Shown here in pieces: positions 53,037 through 62,008 of a stretch of 64,000 nt of DNA. Source of the DNA: an uncultured Aquimarina sp. (GTDB taxonomy: Bacteria > Bacteroidota > Bacteroidia > Flavobacteriales > Flavobacteriaceae); assembly GCA_947500545.1 (NCBI GenBank), contig CANMSO010000001.1:744001-808000 (forward strand), written 5' to 3'. The translations under genes were made by a program, and so were the position numbers. The notes under the pieces were generated by a model, which made no database searches, was not told the origin of the DNA, and saw only the letters and a list, made by a program, of their open reading frames with translations. Each line of letters opens with the position of its first letter. Position 1 is the stretch's first letter.

Positions 53037-53948
53037 CTAATTTAATTCGGCAACAGGTTTTACACTACCAAAAAGTTTAACTCTCCAATCTGTCCATTGA
53101 TACTTTTTTGACAGAATAAATAGAAAAATAGGAAAGATTATAAATACCGGAATTAATATATTATAACCAATATTACCAACCTCAGAAATATCAATAAATA
53201 TAGAATCAGTTTGTAATGCAGTCCAATCTGAAGTTACCAAAAGAACTGTTACCAAATTATTTGCGGCATGAAACCCTAAAGCTAGCTCTAAACCTTCATC
53301 CATTAACGTAATAATACCCAAAAACAACCCCGTACCGATATAATAGACCATAATAATGGGACCCAAAGTTTCGACCTCTGGGTTGGCAATATGCATAGCA
53401 CCAAAAGTGACAGAGGTAAGAATCAACGGAATCCATTTGTTTTTTGCTGCTAAGCCAAGCCCTTGCATTAAGTAACCTCTAAATAAATACTCCTCAAAAC
53501 TAGTCTGAATTGGAATTAATAAAATAGCGATAATGGCTAGAATCAAAAAAGGTATAGGTTCGAAATTTATCTTATAGTCATCTGGGTAAATAAAATAAAT
53601 GATTAAAGTTGAGATTATAATGAATGATGCCATTAAACCGAAAGTAAAAAAAACTCTCCCCCAATCCACTTTTTTTCTAGAAGTCGTAAGAGATAAAATA
53701 CTCTGTTGATGCACATATCTCACCCAAAAAAACAACCCACCTAAAAAGAAAACAAATGGAATCAAAAGTGAAATGAAGAATATATTTTTCCCCAGAAGCT
53801 CAATCTGCTGCTCCATTAATTCAGCCGTATTAATGTTTTGCATTTTTGTAGCTAAATAATTTAAAACCATTAATGCGAAAAACCCTAATGGAATAGGTAT
53901 ATATTTCCACATACCTAATTTTCCTTGTCTTCCTTGTGTTATATACAT
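53037..53948 (-). CDS. CPBP-family intramembrane metalloprotease
   Basis: The 303-residue protein has about eight hydrophobic segments and the CPBP (Abi) motifs: SFEEYLFRGYLMQGL (EExxxR), FGAMHIANPE (FxxxH) and FHAANN (HxxxN). These are the Rce1-type active site. It lies between menE and menC in a minus-strand run. Its link to menaquinone synthesis is not known; this placing is conserved to my memory in related genomes, but I could not check it. Confidence 0.86.
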   Translation of the reverse strand: MYITQGRQGKLGMWKYIPIPLGFFALMVLNYLATKMQNINTAELMEQQIELLGKNIFFISLLIPFVFFLGGLFFWVRYVHQQSILSLTTSRKKVDWGRVFFTFGLMASFIIISTLIIYFIYPDDYKINFEPIPFLILAIIAILLIPIQTSFEEYLFRGYLMQGLGLAAKNKWIPLILTSVTFGAMHIANPEVETLGPIIMVYYIGTGLFLGIITLMDEGLELALGFHAANNLVTVLLVTSDWTALQTDSIFIDISEVGNIGYNILIPVFIIFPIFLFILSKKYQWTDWRVKLFGSVKPVAELN

Positions 53949-53963
53949 GTATTTATTAATTTT

Positions 53964-55007
53964 TTAGTGTAAATATTCTACTAACCATTCTATATTTTGA
54001 TTATACATGAGGGTTCCTTTATTAACCTCTAATGGTGATTGAAAATTATTGGTATACAGATTTCCTGTTCCCAACCCCTGTGGCATTTTATTATTTAAAC
54101 TATATGTGTATTGCGCTATTGCATTAAGACCAATATTACTTTCTAAAGCACTGGTAATCCACCATCCAATATTCAATTCTTCTGCCAATGTAATCCATTC
54201 TTTTGTTCCTTTAAAACCACCTATTAAACTAGGTTTAAGAATTATATATTGTGGCATTATTGTTTGTAGCAACTTCTTCTTTTCTGTTACATCAAAAACT
54301 CCAATTAATTCTTCATCTAGTGCAATTGGCAAAGGTGTTTCTTTACATAAAGTGGCCATATCTTCTGATTGCCCTTGCTTAATTGGTTGTTCTATGCTAT
54401 GCAAATCATATCTAGACAATGATTTTAATCTTGACAATGCTTCACTAGGCAAAAAGGCTCCATTAGCATCTACTCTTAACTCAATAATGCTTGAAGAAAA
54501 CTGTGACCTAATATACGATAACAAATCAAGCTCTGTTTTAAAGTCAATTGCCCCTATTTTCATTTTTATACAATTAAACCCTTCTTCAAGTTTGATTTGT
54601 ATTTGTTCTTTCATATATTCTTTATCTCCCATCCAGATAAGTCCGTTGATAGGGATATTGTCTTCACCTTGGGTAAATAAGGAAGGAAATAATATAAATG
54701 GAGAAGTACTACTTTGAAGTGATCTAAAAGCCATTTCAACACCAAATTGGATACTTGGAAATTCTATCAGTTGTTCCCAAAGCATATCGACTCCCAAATG
54801 AATATTGTCACATGTCCAATTTAGTTTATCTTCATAATCTGATCTATCGTCAATACTTAAAGTTCTTAATATACCGCATTCTCCTATTCCCTTTCTAACA
54901 CCATCCGAAACAATTATAAACCAAGTTTCTTTGGTTTTGAGTATACCTCTTGATGTGCCACTGGGCCTTTTAAACTCTAATATATATTTATGGTAGGTCG
55001 CTTTCAT
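53964..55007 (-). CDS. menC: o-Succinylbenzoate synthase
   Basis: The 347-residue enolase-superfamily enzyme dehydrates SHCHC to o-succinylbenzoate. The catalytic KxK Lys pair is CIKMKIGA, the metal ligands are in RVDANGAF, HSIEQPI and ALDEELIG, and the second Lys is in ILKPSLIGG. Its start abuts the stop of the upstream hydrolase with no gap, indicating translational coupling. Confidence 0.9.
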   Translation of the reverse strand: MKATYHKYILEFKRPSGTSRGILKTKETWFIIVSDGVRKGIGECGILRTLSIDDRSDYEDKLNWTCDNIHLGVDMLWEQLIEFPSIQFGVEMAFRSLQSSTSPFILFPSLFTQGEDNIPINGLIWMGDKEYMKEQIQIKLEEGFNCIKMKIGAIDFKTELDLLSYIRSQFSSSIIELRVDANGAFLPSEALSRLKSLSRYDLHSIEQPIKQGQSEDMATLCKETPLPIALDEELIGVFDVTEKKKLLQTIMPQYIILKPSLIGGFKGTKEWITLAEELNIGWWITSALESNIGLNAIAQYTYSLNNKMPQGLGTGNLYTNNFQSPLEVNKGTLMYNQNIEWLVEYLH

Positions 55008-55688
55008 TTATAATTCTATACTAGCACCTATATCCAAAAGCATTAAATCTTTGTTTCGTTCAAAAAATTTACGTTTTGCTACATCATGATCAATTTCAAT
55101 ATATCCAAAAGTGTCATAATGAACTCCAAGAACTTTATCGCAATCCACAAAATCACTTGCTATAATTGCATCATCTACACCCATAGTAAAATTATCTCCT
55201 ATTGGTAAAATGGCCAAATCAAGTTTACATCTTAATGGAATCAACTTCATGTCCATTGTCAAGGCTGTATCACCCGCTATATAAATTGTTTTATGCTCAC
55301 CTTCAATTATAAAACCCCCAGGTTGCCCCCCGTAAGTTCCATCTGCAAAACTGCTAGTATGAACAGCATGCACATATTTTACTTTACCAAAATCGAAATT
55401 CCAAGTGCCACCGTGATTCATAGGGTGTACTTCTATTCCGAGGTTTTGATAATACATTGCTATTTCATAATTAGAAACGATGGTTGCATTATTGCTTTTT
55501 GCAATAGTTTCTGCATCAAGAACATGATCTTGATGTGCATGAGTAAGTAGAATATAATCTGGTTTTATATCATCGATAATCACTTTATCTTTTGATAACG
55601 GATTGCCAGAAATGAATGGATCTACTAATACTTTGGTGCCCGCTATTAAGATCAATAACGTGTTATGACCGTAAAATGTGATCTTCAT
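55008..55688 (-). CDS. UPF0173-type metal-dependent hydrolase
   Basis: A 226-residue metallo-beta-lactamase-fold protein with the HxHxDH metal motif as THAHQDHVLD and further ligands in MNHGGTW, HTSSFADG and YIAGDTALT. It ends with GVHYDTFG. It lies between menA and menC, so an involvement in quinone synthesis is plausible, but the men pathway needs no hydrolase of this fold that I can name. Substrate unknown. Confidence 0.83.
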   Translation of the reverse strand: MKITFYGHNTLLILIAGTKVLVDPFISGNPLSKDKVIIDDIKPDYILLTHAHQDHVLDAETIAKSNNATIVSNYEIAMYYQNLGIEVHPMNHGGTWNFDFGKVKYVHAVHTSSFADGTYGGQPGGFIIEGEHKTIYIAGDTALTMDMKLIPLRCKLDLAILPIGDNFTMGVDDAIIASDFVDCDKVLGVHYDTFGYIEIDHDVAKRKFFERNKDLMLLDIGASIEL

Positions 55689-55721
55689 TATTGGAGGTTG
55701 TTAAGGTTTATATCTGGAAAA

Positions 55722-56621
55722 TTATAAAATCTGTCCCAAACTAAATAGAATAGAAACCAAAAATGTTGTTAAAGCTACCTTTTTTAGTTCTGGATCCAAT
55801 AATTCTGTATTTTTAGTTTTCGCAACTTTTCGTAAGTGCATGAATAATGGAATAAAAGCAATTAAAAACAATAGATTTCTAGGGTTATCATATTTAATTA
55901 GTGTAAAAGATAGAATCGAAATCATAGCCATTAGTACTAAAACAAAATGATATTTTCGAGCCTGATCTATCCCTAGTTTTACAACCAACGTATTTTTATC
56001 TGCTTTCCTATCGCTATTATGATCCCGCATATTATTTAAATTCAAAACTGCAGTACTCAAAAGTCCGATTGATATTGCTGGAAGGAATACTATCCAATTA
56101 AGATTCTTAGTAAACAAAAAATAGCATCCCACTACACTAACCAAACCGAAAAAAACAAACACAAAAATGTCTCCTAAACCTCGATATCCATAAGCAGATT
56201 TTCCCATTGTATATTTAATTGCGGCGACTATGGCGGCAAGGCCAAGAACAAAGAAGAATACAGAATAGTAGAAGTTTTCTTTTCCAAAAGAAACATATAT
56301 CAAAGCAATCGCAAAAATCAAAGTTATTAAGGCAGTTAAAACAATACCTTTAAACATACTTTGTGCAGAAATCACACCACTTTGTAAAGCACGCACAGGT
56401 CCTACTCTATCGTCATTGTCCGTACCTTTTACCCCATCTCCATAATCATTTGCAAAATTGGATAATATCTGTAACCCCAAAGTTGTTGCTATAGCTAACC
56501 AGAAAATTGTTGTTTCGAAAAAAGAGCTAACTCCAAGTGCAGAGCCCACTATTATTCCCGAAATAGATAATGGCAACGTTCGTAAACGTGCCGCAGAGAT
56601 CCAAGCCCTAAATTGATTCAT
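55722..56621 (-). CDS. menA: 1,4-Dihydroxy-2-naphthoate polyprenyltransferase
   Basis: The 299-residue UbiA-family membrane protein joins a polyprenyl chain to dihydroxynaphthoate, giving demethylmenaquinone. It has eight or nine hydrophobic segments and the Asp-rich motifs NDYGDGVKGTDNDD and NMRDHNSDRKADK. I chose ATG 56621 (MNQFRAWISAARLRTLPLS) over a TTG seven codons earlier because it matches the family N-terminus. It heads the men gene run. Confidence 0.9.
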   Translation of the reverse strand: MNQFRAWISAARLRTLPLSISGIIVGSALGVSSFFETTIFWLAIATTLGLQILSNFANDYGDGVKGTDNDDRVGPVRALQSGVISAQSMFKGIVLTALITLIFAIALIYVSFGKENFYYSVFFFVLGLAAIVAAIKYTMGKSAYGYRGLGDIFVFVFFGLVSVVGCYFLFTKNLNWIVFLPAISIGLLSTAVLNLNNMRDHNSDRKADKNTLVVKLGIDQARKYHFVLVLMAMISILSFTLIKYDNPRNLLFLIAFIPLFMHLRKVAKTKNTELLDPELKKVALTTFLVSILFSLGQIL

Positions 56622-56819
56622 GCCAGACAATTTTAAATTCAAAGGAACAGTATTTTACCGTAATAAAAAATTAAAACCAGTTTTTCGGGTCATACTTGCA
56701 TCCAAAATAATTGAGTTACTAATGATAAGCTTGTTTATTTTTATGAATTTCGCAATTTATCTTCTTGTAAATTTTGTTAGACTTTTTATAGATTAGCATT
56801 TTTAACTTTAATATTACTA

Positions 56820-58514
56820 ATGAAAAACCTTAAGAAAACTATACCTTTTTTATTTTTATTAATAATACTAGCATGTAAAAAAGAATCCAAAAAAGAAGAA
56901 CCTATAAAGTTAGAAACACCAAAATTGATAAAAGGTAATTATGACTTAAATGAAAACCCTCACTTTGTTTGGGAGGGCGCCAATGTCTATTTTCTTCTAA
57001 CGGATAGATTCAAGAATGGAGATACTTCTAACGACATAGTATTAAATCGCACCAAAAAAGCAGGAAAGTTAAGAAAATTTGAAGGTGGTGATATTAAAGG
57101 GATTATTAAAAAAATTGAAGACGGATATTTTAGAGAACTTGGAATTAACGTAATTTGGATAAGTCCAATTGTAGAGCAAGTACATGGACTTGTAGGAGAC
57201 ACTTATTCTTTTCATGGGTATTGGGCCAAAGATTGGACTAAAATTGACCCTAACTTTGGTACATCAAAAGAATTTAAAAATTTTATAAAAATTGCACATC
57301 AAAACGGAATACGAATACTTTTCGATGTTGTCCTAAATCACACGGGGCCGGTTACAAGCGAAGATCCTCTATGGCCATATGAATGGGTGAGAACTGACCC
57401 AAAATGTACTTATGATAATTATTATTCTACAATTAGATGTACACTGGCACAAAACTTTCCAGATATTATTACCGAAAGTAATAAAGAAGTGAAATTACCT
57501 GAAGCACTTATTGCCAAATGGAAATCTGAAGGTAGATATGAATTTGAAATAGCTGAACTTGATATTTTTTTCACTAAAACTGGCTTAAAAAGATCTCCTC
57601 AAAATTATATAATCAAGTGGTTAACAGATTATATAAGAGAATTTGGAATAGATGGATATAGAGTAGATACGGTAAAACATGTAGAGGAAAACATATGGAA
57701 AACTCTAGCTGAACAAGCCAAAATTGCTTTTACAGAATGGAAATCAAAAAATCAAGATCAAGTCGTTGATGACAATGATTTTTACCTTGTTGGTGAGGTG
57801 TATAATTATAGCATAGATGAAAAACGTGAATTTAATTTTGGAGACCGTAAAGTAGATTATTATGCAAATGGATTTGATAACTTAATTAATTTTCAATTCA
57901 AACATGATGCTACATTATTAAATTATGAAGAGCTTTTTTCTAAGTATAGTCAAATACTTAACACAACACTAATTAGTAAGAGCGTGGTAAATTATATCAG
58001 TTCACACGATGATTCAAAACCCTTTGATAAAATGAGAAGAAAAACGTTTGAATCTGCGACCAAACTTTTATTAACCCCAGGTGTTTCACAAGTATATTAT
58101 GGTGATGAAATAGCCAGACCGTTGTCGGTAAGTGGCACTCATGGTGATGCGTCTCTTAGATCTTTAATGAATTGGGATTCGATGGAAAATAATGAAACTA
58201 AAGTTTTATTAAATCATTGGCAAAAATTAGGGCTTTTTAGAAAGTATCATCCGGCAATTGGAGCAGGAAAACACAAAATGATATCAGAATTGCCATATCT
58301 CTTTTCTAGAGAATACAATAAAAATGGTATCTCTGATAAAGTATTGGTAGGATTAGATCTTTCTAAAGGAAAGAAAAGCCTAAAAATAGATGCCGTGTTT
58401 CCCGAAGGAACAAAAGTGATTGATCAATACTCTGGTATAGAAACTGTAGTAGTTAACGATTCAATTAGTATTGATTCAGATTTTGAAATTATCCTCCTCG
58501 AGTCAAAAAAATAG
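56820..58514 (+). CDS. GH13 alpha-amylase-like lipoprotein (first tandem copy)
   Basis: The 564-residue protein has a lipobox (ILAC, Cys19) and a GH13 barrel with DVVLNHTGP, YRVDTVKH with nucleophile D283, LVGEVYNY with acid/base E326, and SSHDDS for the transition-state Asp. A Cys pair in an insertion (KCTYDNYYSTIRC) may form a disulfide. A C-terminal beta domain closes the protein. It should act on alpha-glucans, such as starch or maltodextrins, at the cell surface or in the periplasm. The next gene is a close paralog. Confidence 0.88.
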   Translation: MKNLKKTIPFLFLLIILACKKESKKEEPIKLETPKLIKGNYDLNENPHFVWEGANVYFLLTDRFKNGDTSNDIVLNRTKKAGKLRKFEGGDIKGIIKKIEDGYFRELGINVIWISPIVEQVHGLVGDTYSFHGYWAKDWTKIDPNFGTSKEFKNFIKIAHQNGIRILFDVVLNHTGPVTSEDPLWPYEWVRTDPKCTYDNYYSTIRCTLAQNFPDIITESNKEVKLPEALIAKWKSEGRYEFEIAELDIFFTKTGLKRSPQNYIIKWLTDYIREFGIDGYRVDTVKHVEENIWKTLAEQAKIAFTEWKSKNQDQVVDDNDFYLVGEVYNYSIDEKREFNFGDRKVDYYANGFDNLINFQFKHDATLLNYEELFSKYSQILNTTLISKSVVNYISSHDDSKPFDKMRRKTFESATKLLLTPGVSQVYYGDEIARPLSVSGTHGDASLRSLMNWDSMENNETKVLLNHWQKLGLFRKYHPAIGAGKHKMISELPYLFSREYNKNGISDKVLVGLDLSKGKKSLKIDAVFPEGTKVIDQYSGIETVVVNDSISIDSDFEIILLESKK

Positions 58515-58672
58515 AGATTACCATAGTTCATCAATTGCACTTAACTTTTATTAAATTAGCATTTTACCACTAAAAACAACTATTAAAATCAATGTTGTTC
58601 TAACCAAACAATAAATAATTATTCTTTTTTAACTAATGGATGTGTTTTTACATCCTCACTAAAAATTAAACC

Positions 58673-60304
58673 ATGAAACACACACTAAAAATTATTGTTT
58701 TACTACTAACATTTTTAACAATTGGTTGTAAATCTGACGCTCCATTTATTTGGGAAGGAGCTAATGTTTATTTTATGATGACCGATAGATTTAATAATGG
58801 CGATCCTTCTAATGATAAAATTTTGAACAGATCAAAGGGAACCGGAAAACTTAGAGGTTTCGAAGGAGGAGATATTAAAGGAATTACTCAAAAAATCGAG
58901 GAAGGTTATTTTCGCAACCTTGGTATTAACGTTATTTGGTTTACACCGGTGGTCGAACAAATCCATGGAAGTGTTGATGAAGGTACAGGAAACACTTATG
59001 CTTTTCATGGGTATTGGGCTAAAGATTGGACTAAAATAGATCCTAATTATGGTACAGAAGAGGATTTAAAAGAATTAGTAGAAACTGCACATGATAATGG
59101 TATACGAATTCTTATGGATGTAGTCATGAACCATACAGGTCCGGTCACAGAAAAAGACCCCGTTTGGCCAGACAATTGGGTTCGTACTTCGCCCAAATGT
59201 GATTTTCAAAAATACAATACTACTGTAACATGTACTCTGGTAGAAAACCTTCCCGATATTAAGACAGAAAGCAATGAAGTTGTAGAATTACCACAAACAT
59301 TGATAGACAAATGGAAAGCAGAAGGCAGACTAGAGACAGAAATAGCCGAATTAGATGTCTTTTTTGATAAAACTGGCCTAAAAAAATCTCCAAAAAACTA
59401 CATTATCAAATGGCTAACAGATTATGTAAGAGAATTAGGAATAGATGGGTTTAGAGTCGATACAGTAAAACATGTAGAAGAAGGTGTGTGGAAAGTACTT
59501 TCTGAACAGGCTAAATTGGCATTTGCAGAATGGAAATCCAATAATTGGTTAAAGGTACTCGATGATAACGAATTTTATATGTTAGGTGAGTTATATGGTT
59601 ATGAAATCGATAAGGAACGCTACTATAGTTTCGAGGATCAAAAAGTAGATTATTTTGCTAATGGATTTGATAATTTAATCAATTTTCAATTTAAGTATGA
59701 TGCAAGACAAGGTGATTATGAAGAATTATTTAATAAGTATACTCAAATTCTGAATAGTAGCTTAAAAAGTAAGAGTGTGATGAATTACGTAACATCCCAT
59801 GATGATGGACAGCCCTTCGACAAAGAGAGAAAAAGAACATACGAATCTGCAACAAAACTATTGCTAACACCAGGAATATCTCAAGTGTATTATGGAGACG
59901 AAACGGCAAGGTCTCTAATCATAGAAGGTGCTAAGGGAGACGCTACGTTAAGATCATTTATGAACTGGGATGATCTAGAGACTGAAGAAACCAAATCATT
60001 ACTAGAACATTGGCAAAAACTTGGTACTTTTAGAAGAGACCATCCATCTATTGGTGCCGGAAAGCATTCTATGATATCAAAATCTCCTTATGTTTTTGCA
60101 AGAAGTTACGATGACGAAAAAATTATGGATAAAGTAGTAATAGGATTAGATCTTCCCAAAGGAATAAAAACTTTAAAAATAGATTCAGTATTTGAAGAAG
60201 GCACAACCCTTACCGACAGGTATTCTGGTATCGAGGTTAGTGTAACTAATAATGAAGTTATTATTGATTCTGAATATGGAATTGTTTTATTAGAAAAGAG
60301 CTAA
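58673..60304 (+). CDS. GH13 alpha-amylase-like lipoprotein (second tandem copy)
   Basis: The 543-residue protein has a lipobox (IGC) and the same layout as its upstream neighbour: DVVMNHTGP, FRVDTVKHVEE with D263, LGELYGY with E306, and SHDDGQ. Long stretches agree with the first copy (for example the NYIIKWLTDY and SATKLLLTPG segments), so the pair arose by tandem duplication. The conserved Cys pair (KCDFQKYNTTVTC) is kept. The two may differ in product length or regulation. They have separate leader regions of about 158 bp. Confidence 0.88.
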   Translation: MKHTLKIIVLLLTFLTIGCKSDAPFIWEGANVYFMMTDRFNNGDPSNDKILNRSKGTGKLRGFEGGDIKGITQKIEEGYFRNLGINVIWFTPVVEQIHGSVDEGTGNTYAFHGYWAKDWTKIDPNYGTEEDLKELVETAHDNGIRILMDVVMNHTGPVTEKDPVWPDNWVRTSPKCDFQKYNTTVTCTLVENLPDIKTESNEVVELPQTLIDKWKAEGRLETEIAELDVFFDKTGLKKSPKNYIIKWLTDYVRELGIDGFRVDTVKHVEEGVWKVLSEQAKLAFAEWKSNNWLKVLDDNEFYMLGELYGYEIDKERYYSFEDQKVDYFANGFDNLINFQFKYDARQGDYEELFNKYTQILNSSLKSKSVMNYVTSHDDGQPFDKERKRTYESATKLLLTPGISQVYYGDETARSLIIEGAKGDATLRSFMNWDDLETEETKSLLEHWQKLGTFRRDHPSIGAGKHSMISKSPYVFARSYDDEKIMDKVVIGLDLPKGIKTLKIDSVFEEGTTLTDRYSGIEVSVTNNEVIIDSEYGIVLLEKS

Positions 60305-60425
60305 TATAACTAGTAAAACTAGCTTATATCTTTGGTAATACAAAAATTAAATTGATAGTATATAATTACGATAATAGGGTAACTAGATTGTAATACTTTT
60401 ATCAATTAGTAACTACCATGAAGAA

Positions 60426-60452
60426 CTTACCTCCTTAGGATAAGGAGGTAAG
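60426..60452. promoter_or_regulatory. Perfect hairpin carrying a consensus Shine-Dalgarno
   Basis: Arms CTTACCTCCTTA and TAAGGAGGTAAG pair over 12 bp around a GGA loop. The 3' arm contains AAGGAGGT, a full complement to a typical 16S 3' end, in a genome where such sites are rare. No T run follows, so it is not a simple terminator. The adjacent frame (GTG 60453) is only 12 codons. It could be a regulatory RNA element or a protein-binding palindrome. Confidence 0.45.
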
Positions 60453-60716
60453 TGTTGGGGAAAACAAAAAAAGTAAGGGAAAAATTGTAATTGGAATACT
60501 TTTCAAAGATAAAGAGGATTAAGGTAAATATGGTTACGGTTTTACCTCAAACTTTAGCTGGATTAGTAACATTAGCTCATTAATAATAGTTTATTATTCT
60601 GAATATCAGTATTTTATGTAAAATATTCGAAATTGTTAAATTGTTGCTAAGAGAAAAAATATAGCATTACTAAAATAAATAATAACAATTGATGTCTCGA
60701 TAATTCAAGAAAAAAT

Positions 60717-60724
60717 TAAATTTG
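60717..60724 (+). promoter_or_regulatory. Exact TAnnTTTG -7 element
   Basis: TAAATTTG matches the -7 consensus. It overlaps the first codon of the longest open frame (TTG 60722), so translation must begin further downstream. The nearest TTG, at 60689-60691, is 25 nt away, longer than usual. Confidence 0.4.
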
Positions 60725-60763
60725 CACTTATTATTATTTAACCACTATTATAATTTTACTCCT

Positions 60764-61138
60764 TTGGAAAATAAAAAGGCAATCAAGTTAATTGATAAAA
60801 TTCTGGAAGATCTGGATAAGACAGGTATCAATACCGATACACTAATAGACGATCTTAAAAAATTGAGAGAGTATGCTTTAGAAGAGCAAATCCCTCTAGT
60901 TGTAAAGGTTCTAAGGTTTACCTATGAACACATTCTAGAGAATGATTCTTTTCTAATTCCTGTACCCGATGATGAACCTGTAGAAGACGAGGAAGGTACC
61001 ACTTCCTCGATTGAGGGTGATGAAATCAAAGATCCTGTAGAAAGTCTTAAGTATTTAGTTTCTCTAACCAGAAGTCTTTCTAATAAGACCAATGTGATAG
61101 ATTTACGAGAATATAGAGATGCTCTTATGGCACATTAA
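60764..61138 (+). CDS. Conserved hypothetical protein, Flavobacteriaceae-type
   Basis: The 124-residue protein is acidic and helical (KKAIKLIDKILEDLDKTGIN, DDLKKLREYALEEQIPLVV, RFTYEHILEN) with a disordered acidic stretch (VPDDEPVEDEE). I recall similar proteins in other flavobacteria but no function. The open frame starts earlier at TTG 60722, but that codon lies in a putative -7 element. TTG 60764 (LENKKA) gives a start that matches the relatives better. The true start is uncertain. Confidence 0.6.
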   Translation: MENKKAIKLIDKILEDLDKTGINTDTLIDDLKKLREYALEEQIPLVVKVLRFTYEHILENDSFLIPVPDDEPVEDEEGTTSSIEGDEIKDPVESLKYLVSLTRSLSNKTNVIDLREYRDALMAH

Positions 61139-61146
61139 AAGTTTTT

Positions 61147-61183
61147 TATGGCTGAAACTAAATATTTTCAGCCATATTTTTTT
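61147..61183. terminator. Bidirectional Rho-independent terminator
   Basis: Perfect 11-bp arms (TATGGCTGAAA at 61147-61157 and complement at 61166-61176), then seven T. It lies between the conserved small-protein gene and the convergent hydrolase gene. Confidence 0.85.
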
Positions 61184-61204
61184 AATGTAAATCCAAAGTA
61201 CAAT

Positions 61205-62008
61205 TTATTCGTTTTTTAAAACAGCATCTATTGTATTTAGATATTCGTCAAATTCTATTAAATCATTATGTGATCCTTCTTCAATTGTTATCATCCTTTT
61301 ATTAGGTACTAAGATACTCTTGAACAATTTTTCTCCTGATTTATATGGAACTACTCCGTCATTTGTTCCGTGGTAAATAGTAATATTGCAAGCAACTTCT
61401 TGTATAAATTTGCCTGATGGTATTTTATATCGCAATAACATATTGGTAGGAAAATGTGGCAACCAACTCTCTACAATATCTTTAATATCGTAATAAGGTG
61501 TTTCCAATATTAAATTGCAAGGTTGATTATCTGAAGCCAATCTTACAGCAATTCCTGTTCCTATAGACCTTCCATATAAAGTAATTTGATCTTCTGTATA
61601 GCGCTTCAAGATATAGTTATAAAATAATTGAGCATCATTGTATAAATTCTTTTCAGATACCTCACCTCCACTTTTACCATAGCTCCGATAGTCCATAACA
61701 ACGACATCATATTGTTTTTTGGCAAAAAATGACACGATACTCCCCCATCTTTTTAAACTTCCCCTATTGCCATGAAAATATAGAATAATCCCCTTGGGGT
61801 TTGGATTGGTAAAGTGAATAGCATTTAGACAAACTCCGTCTTCTGCTTCTAGAAATAATTCGTTAAAAGTATGATCAAATTGAAATGTATAATCTTGTGG
61901 TAACTCTTCAGGTTGAAAAAGGATTTTTTCCTGAAATAAATACAAAATAAATAGGATAATACTATAAAGTAAAATACCAAATAACAGTATATTTTTTAAT
62001 TTACGCAT
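61205..62008 (-). CDS. Membrane-anchored alpha/beta hydrolase (second tandem copy)
   Basis: The 267-residue protein has an N-terminal membrane anchor (LLFGILLYSIILFILYLF) and an alpha/beta-hydrolase fold. The nucleophile elbow is YGRSIGTG and oxyanion-region YFHGNRGS; the Asp and His are in HGTNDGVVPY and GSHNDLIEF. It resembles ABHD13/Bem46-like hydrolases. It overlaps its upstream paralog by 8 bp, so the two are translated in concert. Substrate unknown, likely a membrane ester or thioester. Confidence 0.84.
   Translation of the reverse strand: MRKLKNILLFGILLYSIILFILYLFQEKILFQPEELPQDYTFQFDHTFNELFLEAEDGVCLNAIHFTNPNPKGIILYFHGNRGSLKRWGSIVSFFAKKQYDVVVMDYRSYGKSGGEVSEKNLYNDAQLFYNYILKRYTEDQITLYGRSIGTGIAVRLASDNQPCNLILETPYYDIKDIVESWLPHFPTNMLLRYKIPSGKFIQEVACNITIYHGTNDGVVPYKSGEKLFKSILVPNKRMITIEEGSHNDLIEFDEYLNTIDAVLKNE

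Larger units (their letters stand above)
60305..60763. other. Intergenic region with an SD-containing hairpin and a -7 box
   Basis: About 460 bp between the second amylase gene and the conserved small-protein gene. It holds a perfect hairpin at 60426-60452 and an exact TAAATTTG element at 60717-60724. A short frame from ATG 60418 (MKNLPP then a stop in the loop) continues past the stop to 60523 before a TAA; no function is evident. Confidence 0.5.

Noticed and set aside
54049..54717. 222-codon plus-strand frame inside menC
   Set aside because: It is a shadow of menC, whose catalytic residues are intact on the other strand.
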